Shown one piece after another: positions 1 to 9,392 of a stretch of 64,000 nucleotides of DNA. Numbering within the stretch: the stretch's first letter is position 1; every line of letters starts with the position of its first letter. The notes below the pieces were generated by a model that was given only the letters and a program-made list of their open reading frames with translations, was not told the origin of the DNA and did no database searches. Made by a program: the position numbers and the translations under genes. Origin of the DNA: Emiliania huxleyi CCMP1516 (lineage: Eukaryota > Haptophyta > Isochrysidales > Noelaerhabdaceae); assembly GCF_000372725.1 (NCBI RefSeq), contig NW_005202303.1:126418-190417 (forward strand), written 5' to 3'.

Positions 1-33
1 CCCTCACCCCTCACCCCTCCCCCCTCCCCGCAG

Positions 34-104
34 GTGACGACGCCCGTGCCGTCCACCTGCTCGCCCGCCGCGCAGGCGGCGGAGGCGCAGACGGCGGAGG
101 CGCA

Positions 105-139
<35 letters not shown>

Positions 140-401
140 GGCCGGCGCGGCGCTTCTCTTCCTCGACTGCCCCGCGGCTGGGGAGGCGGAGCTGAGGCAG
201 CTGGCGGTCGAGGGAGCGTCGCCCGCGGAGAGAGGGCGGCTCGCGACTGCGCTGTTGCTGCGCGCCGCCGCCGAGGCGAGCGAGCGCGGCATGCTGGCGG
301 TGAGCTGGCAGCCGGCGCCGGGCGGCGACGGGGCTGCATGGCTCGAGCAGGCAGGCTTTGGGCGTGGCAGTGCGGGCGCGGAGCGGCGCTTGCTGCGTTG
401 A
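34..401 (+). CDS. Terminal exon of an unidentified protein
   Basis: The window opens on a C-rich stretch ending in CAG at 31-33, a good splice acceptor. From there one frame (first full codon at 36) stays open to a TGA at 399-401. The product begins with a short leader, then a long Gly/Ala run, then an ordinary-looking region with alternating charged and hydrophobic residues (AELRQLAVEGASPAERGRL) and ends in GAERRLLR. The rest of the gene lies left of the window. I do not recognise a domain; the last 80 residues look like the end of a small enzyme fold, but that is only an impression. The antisense reading is Arg/Pro-rich and looks like a shadow. Confidence 0.45.
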
Positions 402-1060
402 GGGCCGATGGGCACAGCGAGCGCGCGACAAGTCCGAAAGCGCTCTCTCTCATTGCGCGTGTCTCTCGCAGCGCCCGCTGCGCCTGGGATTCCTGACAAG
501 TGATTCATATCCCGGAAAAGTGTCTCTCGCCTCTCTTGTGAGTCTTGAGGGTATCTACATACACACAGCTCACAGGAAAACAATAAACATGCGGGGCGGG
601 GTTGGTTGGAATGCATTGGAAAGCGGGTTATGTGTCCCCCTAGCGTATCGGACTCGAGCACGTGCCCGGTTGTCCGGTGCAAGTTTTCTATTTCGTATAA
701 GTGCCGCTCTCCCTGATACATACGTGTCCGCAGCTCAATGTGCGTCGCCCTCCCCCACACGTGCGTGTGCACGAGAGCGCCACAGCGGGCGCTGTGTGTG
801 TGCTGTTGTAGCTTGTGGACATACACGAGTTACATGACTCAGCGAAAGGATTCGGGAATAGCAAGTGACTGCCCCGCGCGCGCGATAGCTACGCCGGTGC
901 GAGGACGGGAAAGCGCCGATGGGTGCTCCCACCGAGCGCAGAGCGGGGAACGGCCATTCTGAGAGAGAATCGGCGGAAGAGGGCCGCGCTTCTCCTCTAG
1001 GAGTTCTAGGGACGGACGAGTTCAACCTCCTCACGAACGTTCGTGCACATAGCCAGCCGC
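402..1060. other. Intergenic, no gene seen
   Basis: About 660 bases between the end of the first gene and a convergent minus-strand gene. Frames here are short, Arg-rich and without domain character on both strands. It should hold the 3' ends of both flanking transcripts. Confidence 0.5.
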
Positions 1061-1468
1061 TCAGAAGTTGCCGTTCGCGTAGCCGAACGAGAAGACGCCA
1101 TTCGTGTACGCGAACCACAGCAGGAGAAACGGGATAAAGGCGACGTACAGGCCGGCTCCCTCGGTGGCGAGATCCACGATCTGACCGTCCTCGTTCTCGC
1201 CCTGCTCGACAAAGTTGGGGATCCAGTCAGGGCGCGAGACGGTGTCTTGCTCGTCGTCGTAGAAGTTTTTGCCGCTGCGACCGCCACGTGTGCTGCCACG
1301 CTTGGGCGTCGGCGCCGGCGGTTCCTCCTCCTTCTTGGCGAAGGGATTCCGGAACTGCATGATCGGAGCTGCTGCCGCCCTTGTGATGGCGGGCCGGGCG
1401 GGAGCGCCCGCCTGGAGCGCGACCGAGCCGGCGCACGCGCAGAGCAAGCAGATCAAGCGGAGCAGCAT
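1061..1468 (-). CDS. Small plastid-targeted single-pass membrane protein
   Basis: 135 residues in one exon. Residues 1-18 form a clean signal peptide (MLLRLICLLCACAGSVALQ), followed by an Ala/Arg-rich stretch to about residue 37. This bipartite layout is what algae with secondary plastids use to import nuclear-encoded plastid proteins. The mature part starts near MQFRNPFAKKEEE, has a basic linker, an acidic middle (VEQGENEDGQ) and one membrane helix near the C-terminus (LYVAFIPFLLLWFAY), ending in a short aromatic tail. Size and topology resemble small thylakoid or photosystem-associated subunits, but no family is recognised. The plastid location is an inference from the targeting signal. Confidence 0.7.
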   Translation of the reverse strand: MLLRLICLLCACAGSVALQAGAPARPAITRAAAAPIMQFRNPFAKKEEEPPAPTPKRGSTRGGRSGKNFYDDEQDTVSRPDWIPNFVEQGENEDGQIVDLATEGAGLYVAFIPFLLLWFAYTNGVFSFGYANGNF

Positions 1469-1607
1469 TGCGACCGGCCGGCTCTGTGAATTCTCCGCGT
1501 TTTTCTTTTCCGGTTGGAGGCCTCGAGACGCTGAAAAGTCTTATCCTAACCGTGTGGGGGCGCGGAGGGCTTGTTGGCGAGCCAAAATGGTGTTTTCCGA
1601 GGCGCTG

Positions 1608-1700
1608 CGCTAGGCTCAGAGCGAGTTCGCTCTGCGCTCGCTAGGCTCAGACGGCGAGTTCGCGCTGCGCTAGGCTCACAGATGGCGAGTGCGCCGCGAT
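1608..1700 (-). repeat. Tandem copies of a GAGCCTAGCGCAG repeat
   Basis: Three degenerate copies of a roughly 30-bp unit that reads, on the minus strand, GAGCCTAGCGCAGCGCGAA followed by CTCGC. The same unit occurs on the plus strand at 63065-63130, over 60 kb away, so it is a dispersed family. Confidence 0.7.
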
Positions 1701-1774
1701 AGATTTGCGCTGCGATGAAAAGACCCCGTTATAGGAGCCGATAACCCAAGGGTGCAAGGGAGGAACCGGCGCGT

Positions 1775-2310
1775 TTTCTTCTTGCTCCAACTCCGGCAGT
1801 GTTGGTCCACCAGCCTCGAGCGACCTGCAGGCTCTGCAGCTTCAGGTTCGGAATCTGGAGCAAAAGATCGACTTCCAGCACAGGGAGAAACAAAAAGTTC
1901 GTGTTATTTTTTGGGACGCGCCGGCCCGCTTTAGCATTGACCGAGCAAGAGCAAGACTGCCGCCTCGTCCTAAAATTTTCGCCACCGACGGCGCGGACCT
2001 GGCAGTGGTGCAATCGCAGCATGCTGCGCTGCCTGTTGCTTTGCTGCCCCGCCGCCGCCGCACACCCAGCCACGGGCAGCAGGGAAGAGGCCAGCCTTCT
2101 CGCAGTCGGCCTGAACGACGAGGCGAGAGACGATCGCGCGGGCCGGCCGGCCACCCGAATCGCTGAGCCGCCCCACGTATATGCCCACAGGACGAGATCG
2201 ACTCGGACGATCCCGAGAATCCGATGTCGCCGGAGCAGGTGCGCGCGCTGATTGACCGACAGATAGCCTTGACGCACGGCGATACAACGGACGGCGATGC
2301 GTCCCAGTAG
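1775..2310 (+). CDS. 3' exons of a probable coiled-coil protein
   Basis: Two stretches look coding on the plus strand. The first, from about 1775 to 2010, encodes a Gln/Leu heptad-like segment (SDLQALQLQVRNLEQKIDFQ). The second is a terminal exon at 2191-2310, preceded by an acceptor (CCCACAG), encoding an acidic tail (DEIDSDDPENPMSPEQVRAL) and ending in TAG. A donor near 2005-2011 (GCA or GTG before GTGGTG) would join them in phase 0. The upstream exons and start are not identified. No family is recognised. The case rests on frame character and splice-site fit only. Confidence 0.4.
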
Positions 2311-2674
2311 TTTATTCGGGCCCTCGGTTCGGTACGGTGCGAATTAGGCCCGTTTCTATGTCCCTCGAATGCGGCGGCGGTGCTTGTGTGAGTCCCGCCC
2401 CCGTGCACCCCGCCACACGCCCACACCGCACGCACGACCCTTTCTGTGGCATTGCCAATAACGTGTACGCCTGCGACTGGTGACCTTAAGTGACCTGGCT
2501 CGCTTGAGTTGGGAAGGGCTCGTCAGATACATCGCGCTCGGCTCTGGCCTCTGCTCCAGAGTGCAGAGAGGAGATGGTTTTGAAATGGACCCCGCGCGTA
2601 CACCGACCGGCGCGGCATGACGCGCGGGGGGGCGCGCGTAATCTCCGTAAATAAGTAAGAAATTGCGAGAGCGG

Positions 2675-2765
2675 CCATAACAGGTGTTATGGCTGTTATG
2701 GCTGGCTGCTCATAACACCTCATAACACCTCATAACACCTCCATTGCTGTTATGTGGCTGTTACT
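2675..2765. repeat. CATAACACCT repeat cluster 1
   Basis: CATAACACCT occurs three times head to tail, together with inverted forms (GGTGTTATGGCTGTTATGG). The composition is AT-richer than the surroundings. Related clusters lie at 4155-4280 and 4780-4902. Confidence 0.7.
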
Positions 2766-2923
2766 AGTAAGGTAAGGTAAGCTAAGGTGTAAACGTCTCC
2801 ACACACAAAGTGGTGGGGCAAGGGGGGGCGACCCTCGCATCTCCACGCCCGGACACGGGCAGGAGCCCCACGGCATTCAAAGTGCAAGCACCGGCCCGGT
2901 GCCGTGGGTGAGCAACCCAACCT

Positions 2924-3461
2924 GGAGCAGGCGCACATCGCTTCCAGGGAGGGGGGCGTGCTTCTGCTCACACCACATGCTAGGGGGGGGGTCCGACCCC
3001 CCCCAGAGGCTTCACCACATGCTAGGGGGGGGGTCCCGCCCCCCCCAGCACCTTCACCACATGCTAGGGGGGGGTCGTGGCCGAGGACCCCCCCAGAGAC
3101 TCGTGGTCAGACCCTCCGGGCCCTTGATTTTACGCCTCATTTCGCAGCATTTTCGAGGGGGAAATCATCCTTTGGAGCTACATGAGCCTTGAGACTGGTC
3201 AGATTCTCCAAGATATTGGACTTTCAGCCACGATTTCACAACTTTGGGGGCAAAATCGGCTCTCTGGCGGCTATTCCTAGCCCACGAACTGCTGGGGGGT
3301 GCCCACCACATGCTAGGGGGGGGGGTCCGACCCCCCCAGAGGCTTCACCACATGCTAGGGGGGGGTCCCGACCCCCCCAGCGCCTTCACCACATGCTAGG
3401 GGGGGGGTGGAGCGTGAGCAGAAGCACGCCCCCCTCCCTGGAAGCGATGTGCGCCTGCTCC
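2924..3461. repeat. Inverted-repeat element with G-run/C-run minisatellite core
   Basis: The ends are a 48-bp inverted repeat that I find identical base for base: 2924-2971 and 3414-3461 (outermost bases GGAGCAGGCGCACATCGCTT). Just inside each end lies a block of tandem units of about 45 bp. Each unit has CACCACATGCTA, a run of 7-9 G, a short spacer (GTCCGA or GTCCCG), and a run of about 7 C. Thus every unit can form its own hairpin. The middle (3110-3300) is a less repetitive spacer. No coding frame fits. The structure is that of a small non-autonomous foldback or MITE-like element. Confidence 0.75.
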
Positions 3462-3674
3462 TGCACCCCACTCCCACCCTCCCAGACACACAGGACCCAC
3501 ACACAACCCCCACAGCGTGGACGACTACGTGTTCAGAAACACCAAGCAGTGAGGCGAGGGTGAAGGGGTAAGGGGCTGTGTGGGGCAGAATCTACATCTG
3601 ACTACTCCATCTAGCCTGGGGGGTCGGAGGAGAGGGGGGGGCAGAAGGGGTATTAAAGATATGGGTGAAGCCAG

Positions 3675-4165
3675 CTAGTCGGACGCCCTGTCGTCGGAAG
3701 ACTCCTCGGAGCCGGTGTCCTCGTCGTCGTCCTCGCCCGACGCGGAGGTCGGGCGAGAGGTCTGCATCGCCTCGCCGGCTGTGAACCTGAACACGGCGTC
3801 GGCCGGCGCCGAGGCGCCGGCGGCCGTCATCAGGTGCATCACAAATCTGTCGCGGCATGCCGCATCAATCTCTCCATACTCGGCCAGCTCGTTTGCGAGC
3901 CAGTCCGAGGCGACGGTCGTCGTCGCCACGGTCCCCTGGGGAACCTTGGCGTACACCTTGCTGGGGCCGCGTCGGATACCCGTCGTCCCTCTCCGGGGGC
4001 AGCGAGTAGGTGACCTCTATTTTGGACCCGGCCTGGCTGCGCGTTTGCGCAGCTGCAGTCCGCAGCCCGGCCATCACGTACTGGATGTTCTCGCGCAGCT
4101 GCGCCCGCGGGGCCTCCGCGCGCTCGGCCTCGCTCGCGGCGCGCTCGCCAGCCTCCGTCGCCCGG
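3675..4165 (-). pseudogene. Gene fragment split over two frames
   Basis: Two minus-strand frames look coding and abut near 3960-3985. The upstream one reads ATEAGERAASEAERAEAPRA, then LRENIQYVMAGLRTAAAQTR and KIEVTYSLPPERDDGYPTRP. The downstream one continues with KVYAKVPQGTVATTTVASDW, then ANELAEYGEIDAACRDRF and an acidic Ser/Asp tail to a stop at 3675. The shift at the junction is a single-base frame change, with no convincing splice pair there, so I read it as a frameshifted gene copy or a sequence error. It sits between two CATAACACCT clusters and may be cargo of that repeat region. No family is recognised. Confidence 0.4.
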
Positions 4166-4280
4166 CGCGCCTCATAACACCTCATACACAACACCTCATA
4201 TAACACCTCATAGCACTCATAACACCTCCCACTTGTTTTTATGACAGCCAGCACATAACAACCTCATAACAGCTGTTATA
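4155..4280. repeat. CATAACACCT repeat cluster 2
   Basis: Five degenerate copies of CATAACACCT followed by a CATAACAGCTGTTATAT palindrome. It directly precedes (on the minus strand, is upstream of) the fragment at 3675-4165. Confidence 0.65.
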
Positions 4281-4385
4281 TGTGTCGGACGAAAATATAA
4301 ATTCTTGGAGCCCCGCGCGCGCGTAGCTACTACCAAAGAGCAAAGTCAACCATGGCCTACCGGCGGTAGGTATACCGGATGAAGG

Positions 4386-4637
4386 ATGTTCAAGAGCCAG
4401 AAGCCCTCGTCATTTGACCTGCCGACTTCAAGAAGACTCAGCAAGAAGATTCCCGGCATCAACTGTGCTGTGTCTGTGTCGTACAACGCACTGTGCTCTG
4501 AAGCTCCGAGAGGCGTGGGCCATCGACGCGTCAAACGGCCTGTGCAAATCTACGCGTTTCCCGAGGGATCGAAGGACGAGTCCGCGACGTTTGTCAACAC
4601 GCTGAAGGTGTTTCAGAGCGCCATGTCCGTTTGGTGA
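4386..4637 (+). CDS. Possible short protein or gene fragment
   Basis: An 83-residue frame (MFKSQKPSSFDLPTSRRLSK at the start) ending in VKRPVQIYAFPEGSKDESAT and TFVNTLKVFQSAMSVW. A second, overlapping frame also looks protein-like in its middle (LREAWAIDASNGLC), so this could be a decayed copy of a longer gene. It lies within the repeat-rich block between two CATAACACCT clusters. Nothing is recognised. Confidence 0.25.
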   Translation: MFKSQKPSSFDLPTSRRLSKKIPGINCAVSVSYNALCSEAPRGVGHRRVKRPVQIYAFPEGSKDESATFVNTLKVFQSAMSVW

Positions 4638-4779
4638 TCCGAGGTTTGATGATTGAATTTAACTTGAGGGCAAACGAGAAAATATTTGGCGATCGATGCC
4701 GAACCTCGCGCGCGGCAGGCCGGCAGCGCGCGGAGCGAAAATACCAGCGGCGAGCTGTTCGGCGTGGCCTCTCGGGGCC

Positions 4780-4902
4780 ATAACACCGTGGACCGGGGAC
4801 GGCTCTCTCATAGCAGCCCATAACATGTTATGGGTGTTATGGCTGTTATGCTTATGGGGCCCTGCTTGCCCGGAGAGCCATAACACCATAACAATAACTT
4901 GT
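4780..4902. repeat. CATAACACC repeat cluster 3
   Basis: Inverted and direct copies of the ATAACA word (CATAACATGTTATGG, GTGTTATGGCTGTTATG, CCATAACACCATAACA). This is the third cluster of the family within 2.2 kb. Confidence 0.6.
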
Positions 4903-4957
4903 GGAGTGGGGCCAAAAAGTACTGCGTACATCTTGACACGAGTTTTGGACTCTTTGA

Positions 4958-5015
4958 TCTCTCGCTCTCTCTCGCTCTCGGTCTCTCTCTCGCTCTCGGT
5001 CTCTCTCGGTCTCTC

Positions 5016-5096
<81 letters not shown>

Positions 5097-5190
5097 CTCT
5101 GAGTCTCTCTCTATATATACATGTATATCCCTCTCTCTCTCTGGCCGTCTGGCTCTCCTCTGGCTCTCTCTGGCTCTCTCTGGCTCTCTA
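4958..5190. repeat. Long CT microsatellite
   Basis: About 230 bases dominated by CT dinucleotides, with occasional CTCG or CTGG interruptions at both edges. The reading frames through it are low-complexity artefacts. Confidence 0.9.
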
Positions 5191-5254
5191 CTCTCTGGAC
5201 TCTGTACCATGCAGGGGTGGGGGGGGTGAGGTCATGACTGAAGTGGGCGGCCTG

Positions 5255-5425
5255 AGGACTGGAGGGTTGTAGAGGAGCTGTAGAGTGTAGAGCGCTGCAG
5301 AGCTGTAGAGATGTAGAGCGCTGTGGAGCGCTGTAGAGCTGTAGAGCTCTAAATCCGCCGCGGGACGAACTGCCTGCGTTGTAGAGCGATGTAGAGCGCG
5401 ATTTTGCTGTAGAGAGTTTGTTGTA
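5255..5425. repeat. TGTAGAGC repeat, half copy of the 24-kb foldback family
   Basis: Tandem TGTAGAGC and GAGCGCTGTAGAGC words followed by AAATCCGCCGCGGGACG and GCGATGTAGAGCGCGATTT. The order of blocks matches one arm of the element at 23773-24325. Confidence 0.7.
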
Positions 5426-5666
5426 GAGGCTCGCTACAGCCAAACCGTCGGGAAGGCAGTGACTCAAAGAGGTCGAGCCGCGCTAATGGGGTGTCTCCGA
5501 GCTTACTGCATACTGGAGCTCTGATGGAAAAGAATTTTACAATCAAGGTCCCTCTCTCACGACACTGGGCAGCTGGGCACGGGACCGGCAAAAGAATTCC
5601 CTCTGGGAGATTTTTTCCAACCATATGGCGGCTCAAAAGCCGAGAAGAGGAGGGGGGCAGGGGCGG

Positions 5667-6583
5667 CTCAGGATCACAGACATCCCTCTCAGGATCACAG
5701 CACCGGCGGGGGCGCGCCTCAGGATCAAGCACCCACGGCAGGGTCTGTGAGGATCAGCAGACCTTGAGGGGGCGCGCTGAGGATCATAGGCCTGAGAGGG
5801 GTGCTGTCAAGATCACAGGGCTGCAAAGGGTGGCACTCGAGATCAGAGCGCCAAAATAGGTGCAAAATACAGATCAGCGACCGGAAGTGGGCGCAATACA
5901 CATCACGAGCGCCGGAACGGGTGCAATATAGATCATGAGGGTTTTGTGGTCTGTGCGCGGACGGCCCGGGGAGCCTGCGGCGCTATTTTAACCTGCCCCG
6001 ACAGAGTCTCTCGATACGGCGCGCGGCGGCGCCGCACCCAGCAAGCTGGGGCCGCTCCTTACGGACTCGTCGCTGCGCTCCTCACAAGGCAAACACGGAG
6101 CGCGCTGCGCGCGCGGTCTACGCCGAATACTGCGGCCGCCGTCACGACTGCCATCCTCGGCGGCGCCGAGCGCGCGAGCGGCGCCGATGGCCAGCCCGGC
6201 GCCACCTCCCAGCGACAAGCGCATGAGCGACAGGACGCGCATGAGCGACAGGACGGCGCATGAGCGACCGGTCCAGCGCACGTGATTGGGCGCGCGACGG
6301 TTTCATGATGTAAATTGCACCCGTTCCGGCGCTCGTGATCTGTCCCCCCCCGTTGCGCCCACCCTTCCGGCCGCTGATCTGTATTGCACCTATTTTGGCG
6401 CTCTGATCTCGAGTGCCACCCTTTGCAGCCCTGTGATCTTGACAGCACCCCTCTCAGGCCTATGATCCTCAGCGCGCCCCCTCAAGGTCTGCTGATCCCC
6501 ACAGACCCTGCCGTGGGTGCTTGATCCTGAGGCGCGCCCCCGCCGGTGCTGTGATCCTGAGAGGGGTGTCTGTGATCCTGAGA
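5667..6583. mobile_element. Foldback element with GATCA-spaced arms
   Basis: Two arms of about 275 bp (5667-5938 and 6303-6583) are near-identical inverted repeats around a 364-bp centre. Each arm is itself a degenerate array: a GATC word, usually GATCA and often GGATCA, recurs at steps of 21, 30, 29, 30, 29, 30 and 31 bases, with variable sequence between. The centre carries a short direct repeat (GCATGAGCGACAGGACG) and no convincing gene. Arms made of spaced short repeats are typical of foldback DNA transposons, where they serve as transposase-binding sites; that role is inferred here. No transposase is present, so the element is non-autonomous. Confidence 0.75.
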
Positions 6584-7075
6584 GAGGCTTATCTGAAGAG
6601 CAAGAGGGGCAGGAGAGACCTCTTCGGTAGGCGCGCATGGGTACCCCCCAGGCGAGGGCCCCCGCCTGCCCCCAGTGGAAAAGGCGGCGCACGATCCACG
6701 AAGGCGGCGGGGCCGTCGTGGCCACACCGCCACGTGTAGACTGTAGTGTGTAGAGAGAGAGCGACAAGAGAGACAGACAGCCAAGTCACCAAAGACGAGG
6801 CCGAGGTGCGGGCGAAGACGCACACAGAGAGAAAGAGCGGGGCCGGGCGGAGAGGGGGGGGAAGAAGAGGGACACGACGGGGGTGGGCGGGTGGCAGTCG
6901 GGGGGAGGGTGGCGGGGGGCGGGCAGGAGAGAGAGAGACACACACAGGGGATTGCTAATGGCGTGCCGTCGTCGTCGTCTCGATTCGTCTTCCGGATAAA
7001 AAGAAAGAAAAGAAAGAAAACGCCTGCAGGATTTTTTTTCACCTTCCCGTGTCGAGTGTCCTCTCAGGCTTCACC
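6584..7075 (+). other. Upstream region of the S19 gene
   Basis: A purine-rich stretch (6740-6960, GAGAGA and GGGCGG words) leads to an AAAGAAAGAAAAGAAAG tract around 7000-7020 and a T-run just before the S19 start. This is presumably promoter and 5' untranslated region. No TATA-like element is evident. Confidence 0.4.
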
Positions 7076-7972
7076 ATGAGCACAAGCCGGGGCATCAACG
7101 TCAAGGACGTCGCGTCGGACCAGTTCGTGGTTGCCTACGCCGCGCACCTCAAGCGCATTGGCAAGATCGAGGTGCCCAAGTGGGCCGACCTGGTCAAGAC
7201 GGCGTCGTACAAGGAGCTCGCTCCCTACGACCCCGACTGGTACTACATCCGTGCAGGCACCCGGCCGCTCGGGCCCGGGAGGGGAGCTTGGGCGGTGCTG
7301 TGGGGGCCGTTGCTGCCGCCGCGCCGCACGGGCGCCACCCCGACGTCGCTGTATACGTCGCACTGCTGAAGCGCCCGCCCGCCCCACCCGCCCCGCAGCT
7401 GCGATGGCGCGGCGAGTGTACATGCGTGGGGGCGTCGGCGTGGGCGGCTTCAAGAAGATTTACGGCGGCCGGAAGATGCGCGGCACGCGGCCCGAGACGT
7501 CCGCCAAGGGCTCGGGCTCCATCGCGCGCCACATCCTCAAGCAGGTGCGGGCTGCTGCGCCCCTTCCTGCGGCCCCCTTCCCGGGGCGGAGGGCGGCGCC
7601 GCCGCGCGTAGTGCGGAGGACGGGCGCCTCCTCCTGTGCGCGCGCGTGGGGGGGGGGGGGGGGAAGCCTCAACCCGCCGACCGCCGCCAACGCGCGCAGA
7701 CCACCCCTCGAGGCCTGCCTCACCCCCCCTCCCCCCCTCCCCCTGCAGCTGGAGGTTCTGAAGATTGTCGAGAAGGTTCCCGAGGGGAAAGGGCGCGCGC
7801 CGCACCGCCGCCGCGCGCCCGCGGCGCACTCATCGCCGCTCCGACTCTCTCCCCTCGCGCGTTATCCCCCTCCCTACGCCCCCCCCGCCCCTACCTCCGC
7901 AGGCGCCGCATCACGCCGCAGGGCCAGCGCGATCTCGACTCCATCGCCGGCCAAATCGGCGAGAAGTCCTAG
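7076..7972 (+). CDS. RPS19: 40S ribosomal protein S19 (eS19)
   Basis: Exons 7076-7256, 7399-7544, 7749-7792 and 7903-7972 join in frame to 146 residues, against 145 in human. The product matches eS19 throughout: [20 protein letters not shown], then [45 protein letters not shown], the [20 protein letters not shown] block, and [17 protein letters not shown] at the end. eS19 is a small-subunit protein needed for 18S rRNA maturation. Introns 1 and 3 begin with GC (G|GCACCC and GG|GCGCGC) and end in AG; the protein alignment leaves no room for a GT alternative. Intron 2 is GT-AG. The ATG lies in a good context (TCACCATGAG). Confidence 0.95.
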
Positions 7973-8458
7973 GGGGCCCACCCCCCGAACCGTATCCGAG
8001 TCCACTCATTGAGAGCAGAGAGCGGTGGGGCAGCGCGCCCCCCGCGCTCGCGTATACCGAGTCCTCGCGCGCGCCCGCGCTCGTCATGTTGCCGCGGTGT
8101 GTTAAGAAGTAGAGTGCGTGCCTTGACAGGACAGATTAATCGTATTTGCCAATACGCGCTTAGGAATCCTACTCTCCACGACAACGAAAGAGAGTTGACT
8201 GTTGAGTGTGGTGAGATCGGCAGACGCACAGGCGACCGCGGGGCCGGCGTCCGGGGCTCGAGAGCCGAGAGCGAGACGGAAGACGCGAGACACGCGGCTC
8301 GTGTTGTGTCGAGCTGTCGTCTTATGTGGGACCGTCCCGTTGTCGACGTCGCCCCCGTCGCCGGGCCGCGAACAGGCGCCCCACCCCCCCTTTGCCATAC
8401 GCGAAGGGTTGCAGACGGCGGCCCGCCGCAAGGCGCAAGCCAACCAGTCGCCGCGGAC
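7973..8458. other. Region between convergent genes, no gene seen
   Basis: Holds the 3' ends of S19 (plus strand) and the lumenal-type protein (minus strand). Only overlapping Arg-rich frames occur; none looks real. Confidence 0.45.
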
Positions 8459-9010
8459 TCAGAATAGCTTTGGCAGGCTGGGAAGCTTGGGAGCAGACAG
8501 CACGGAGGAGCCTCGCGTCGACTTTAGCGCTGCCTGCAGGTCGGAGAAGACGTAAGGCACGTTTGCATCGCGGCACCTGGCCACGAGCTTCAGCGGTGAC
8601 GAGTCGTTGCTCGGGTCTTCGATCGGCAAGTTGAGCACCGTCCGCTCGGACCCGCCAATCCGTGCAACGGCCGCCTCGGCCTTCGCGCTCTTGAAATCCA
8701 CGCGTTCCACGTCGCACACGCCCGTCTCTCTGCATGTAGAAAGGCGCGAGACAAGCTCCGAGTATTCAATCTCTTTCGGTGGCGGTGGCGGCGGCGGCGG
8801 CGGCGTGAGCAGCGCATCGTCCACTACTGTCGGCGTTAGCGCATCGTCCAGGACTGGTTCGACAATGGACTCGTCACCTTCGAACGCGCCGGCGCGGAGG
8901 ATGGGCGACGAGGCGACGGCGGCGGCGGCGCCGCCGCCGATGACTGCACGGCGCGTGCTCCGCACGGCCTCGCACGAGACGACGAGGAGGAGGAGCAGGC
9001 GAACGATCAT
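8459..9010 (-). CDS. Plastid, probably thylakoid-lumen, protein
   Basis: 183 residues from the ATG at 9010, chosen because it gives a signal peptide at once (MIVRLLLLLVVSCEAVRS). A frame-open ATG 26 codons earlier would bury it. A second targeting element follows: a twin arginine and a hydrophobic Ala/Gly run (STRRAVIGGGAAAAVASSPI, LRAGAF), as in Tat-dependent lumenal proteins. The mature part has an acidic stretch, nine prolines, and a globular C-terminal part (EIEYSELVSRLSTCRETGVC onward, ending RDANVPYVFSDLQAAL). The pattern YSELVSRL...VERVDF...VPYVFSD is faintly like the N-terminal domain of FtsH proteases; this is weak. Location is inferred from targeting, function unknown. Confidence 0.65.
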   Translation of the reverse strand: MIVRLLLLLVVSCEAVRSTRRAVIGGGAAAAVASSPILRAGAFEGDESIVEPVLDDALTPTVVDDALLTPPPPPPPPPKEIEYSELVSRLSTCRETGVCDVERVDFKSAKAEAAVARIGGSERTVLNLPIEDPSNDSSPLKLVARCRDANVPYVFSDLQAALKSTRGSSVLSAPKLPSLPKLF

Positions 9011-9170
9011 CGTGGAGACGTGAAGCGAGGACGCCCACGCGGCGGGGCCCGGAACACACGAAAGCGGTCTGAGCTGACGGCTCGACAAACGTGCTTGGCC
9101 TGAATCGAAGGGTCAAAAGAAATCGACGGCGCGATTCTCCACAGAGGCAGATTTGCTAAAAGAGGAGGTG

Positions 9171-9392
9171 ATGGCCGCCTCCAAGACGCTCGCAGCGCTA
9201 GGCATCCCTGTCTACGCCCTTAGTTTACTCGCCCATCTCTCCGGTGATCGTCCTTACAAGATCCTGCTCGCGCAGGTGGGGACCCTGTCCTTCTCCCACC
9301 CCTTGTTTGGTGTGTCCGTTTCATTTATTTATTTATCTCTCCGGTTTGGTCTTTTGATTAAGGCGTGCTGCCTTTCTTTTTATTTGTTGTAA
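9171..9392 (+). CDS. Short ORF interrupted by a retroposon
   Basis: An ATG at 9171 in good context opens a frame reading MAASKTLAALGIPVYALSLL then AHLSG, after which the frame enters the 89-bp retroposon at 9246-9334. Ignoring the insertion, the frame would reach a stop a few codons later, so the ancestral product would be only about 30 residues. It could be the first exon of a small membrane protein, or a chance frame. No family recognised. Confidence 0.25.
   Translation: MAASKTLAALGIPVYALSLLAHLSGDRPYKILLAQVGTLSFSHPLFGVSVSFIYLSLRFGLLIKACCLSFYLL
9235..9345 (+). mobile_element. 89-bp SINE-like retroposon with target-site duplication
   Basis: The 11-mer ATCTCTCCGGT occurs at 9235-9245 and again at 9335-9345. 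Between them lie 89 bases starting GATCGTCCTTACAAGATCCT, running through a GGTGGGGACCCTGTCC block and ending in an ATTT repeat tail. Direct flanking repeats plus a simple-sequence 3' tail are the marks of target-primed retroposition. Near-copies occur at 23646-23735, and 3' parts of the family on the minus strand at 59890-59951 and 60069-60121. Confidence 0.75.

Noticed and set aside
4696-5229. Ser/Leu and Glu/Arg repeat proteins
   Set aside because: Translations of the CT microsatellite.
9246-9334. Coding continuation of the short ORF at 9171
   Set aside because: The bases are a retroposon with target-site duplications, so the frame through it is accidental.
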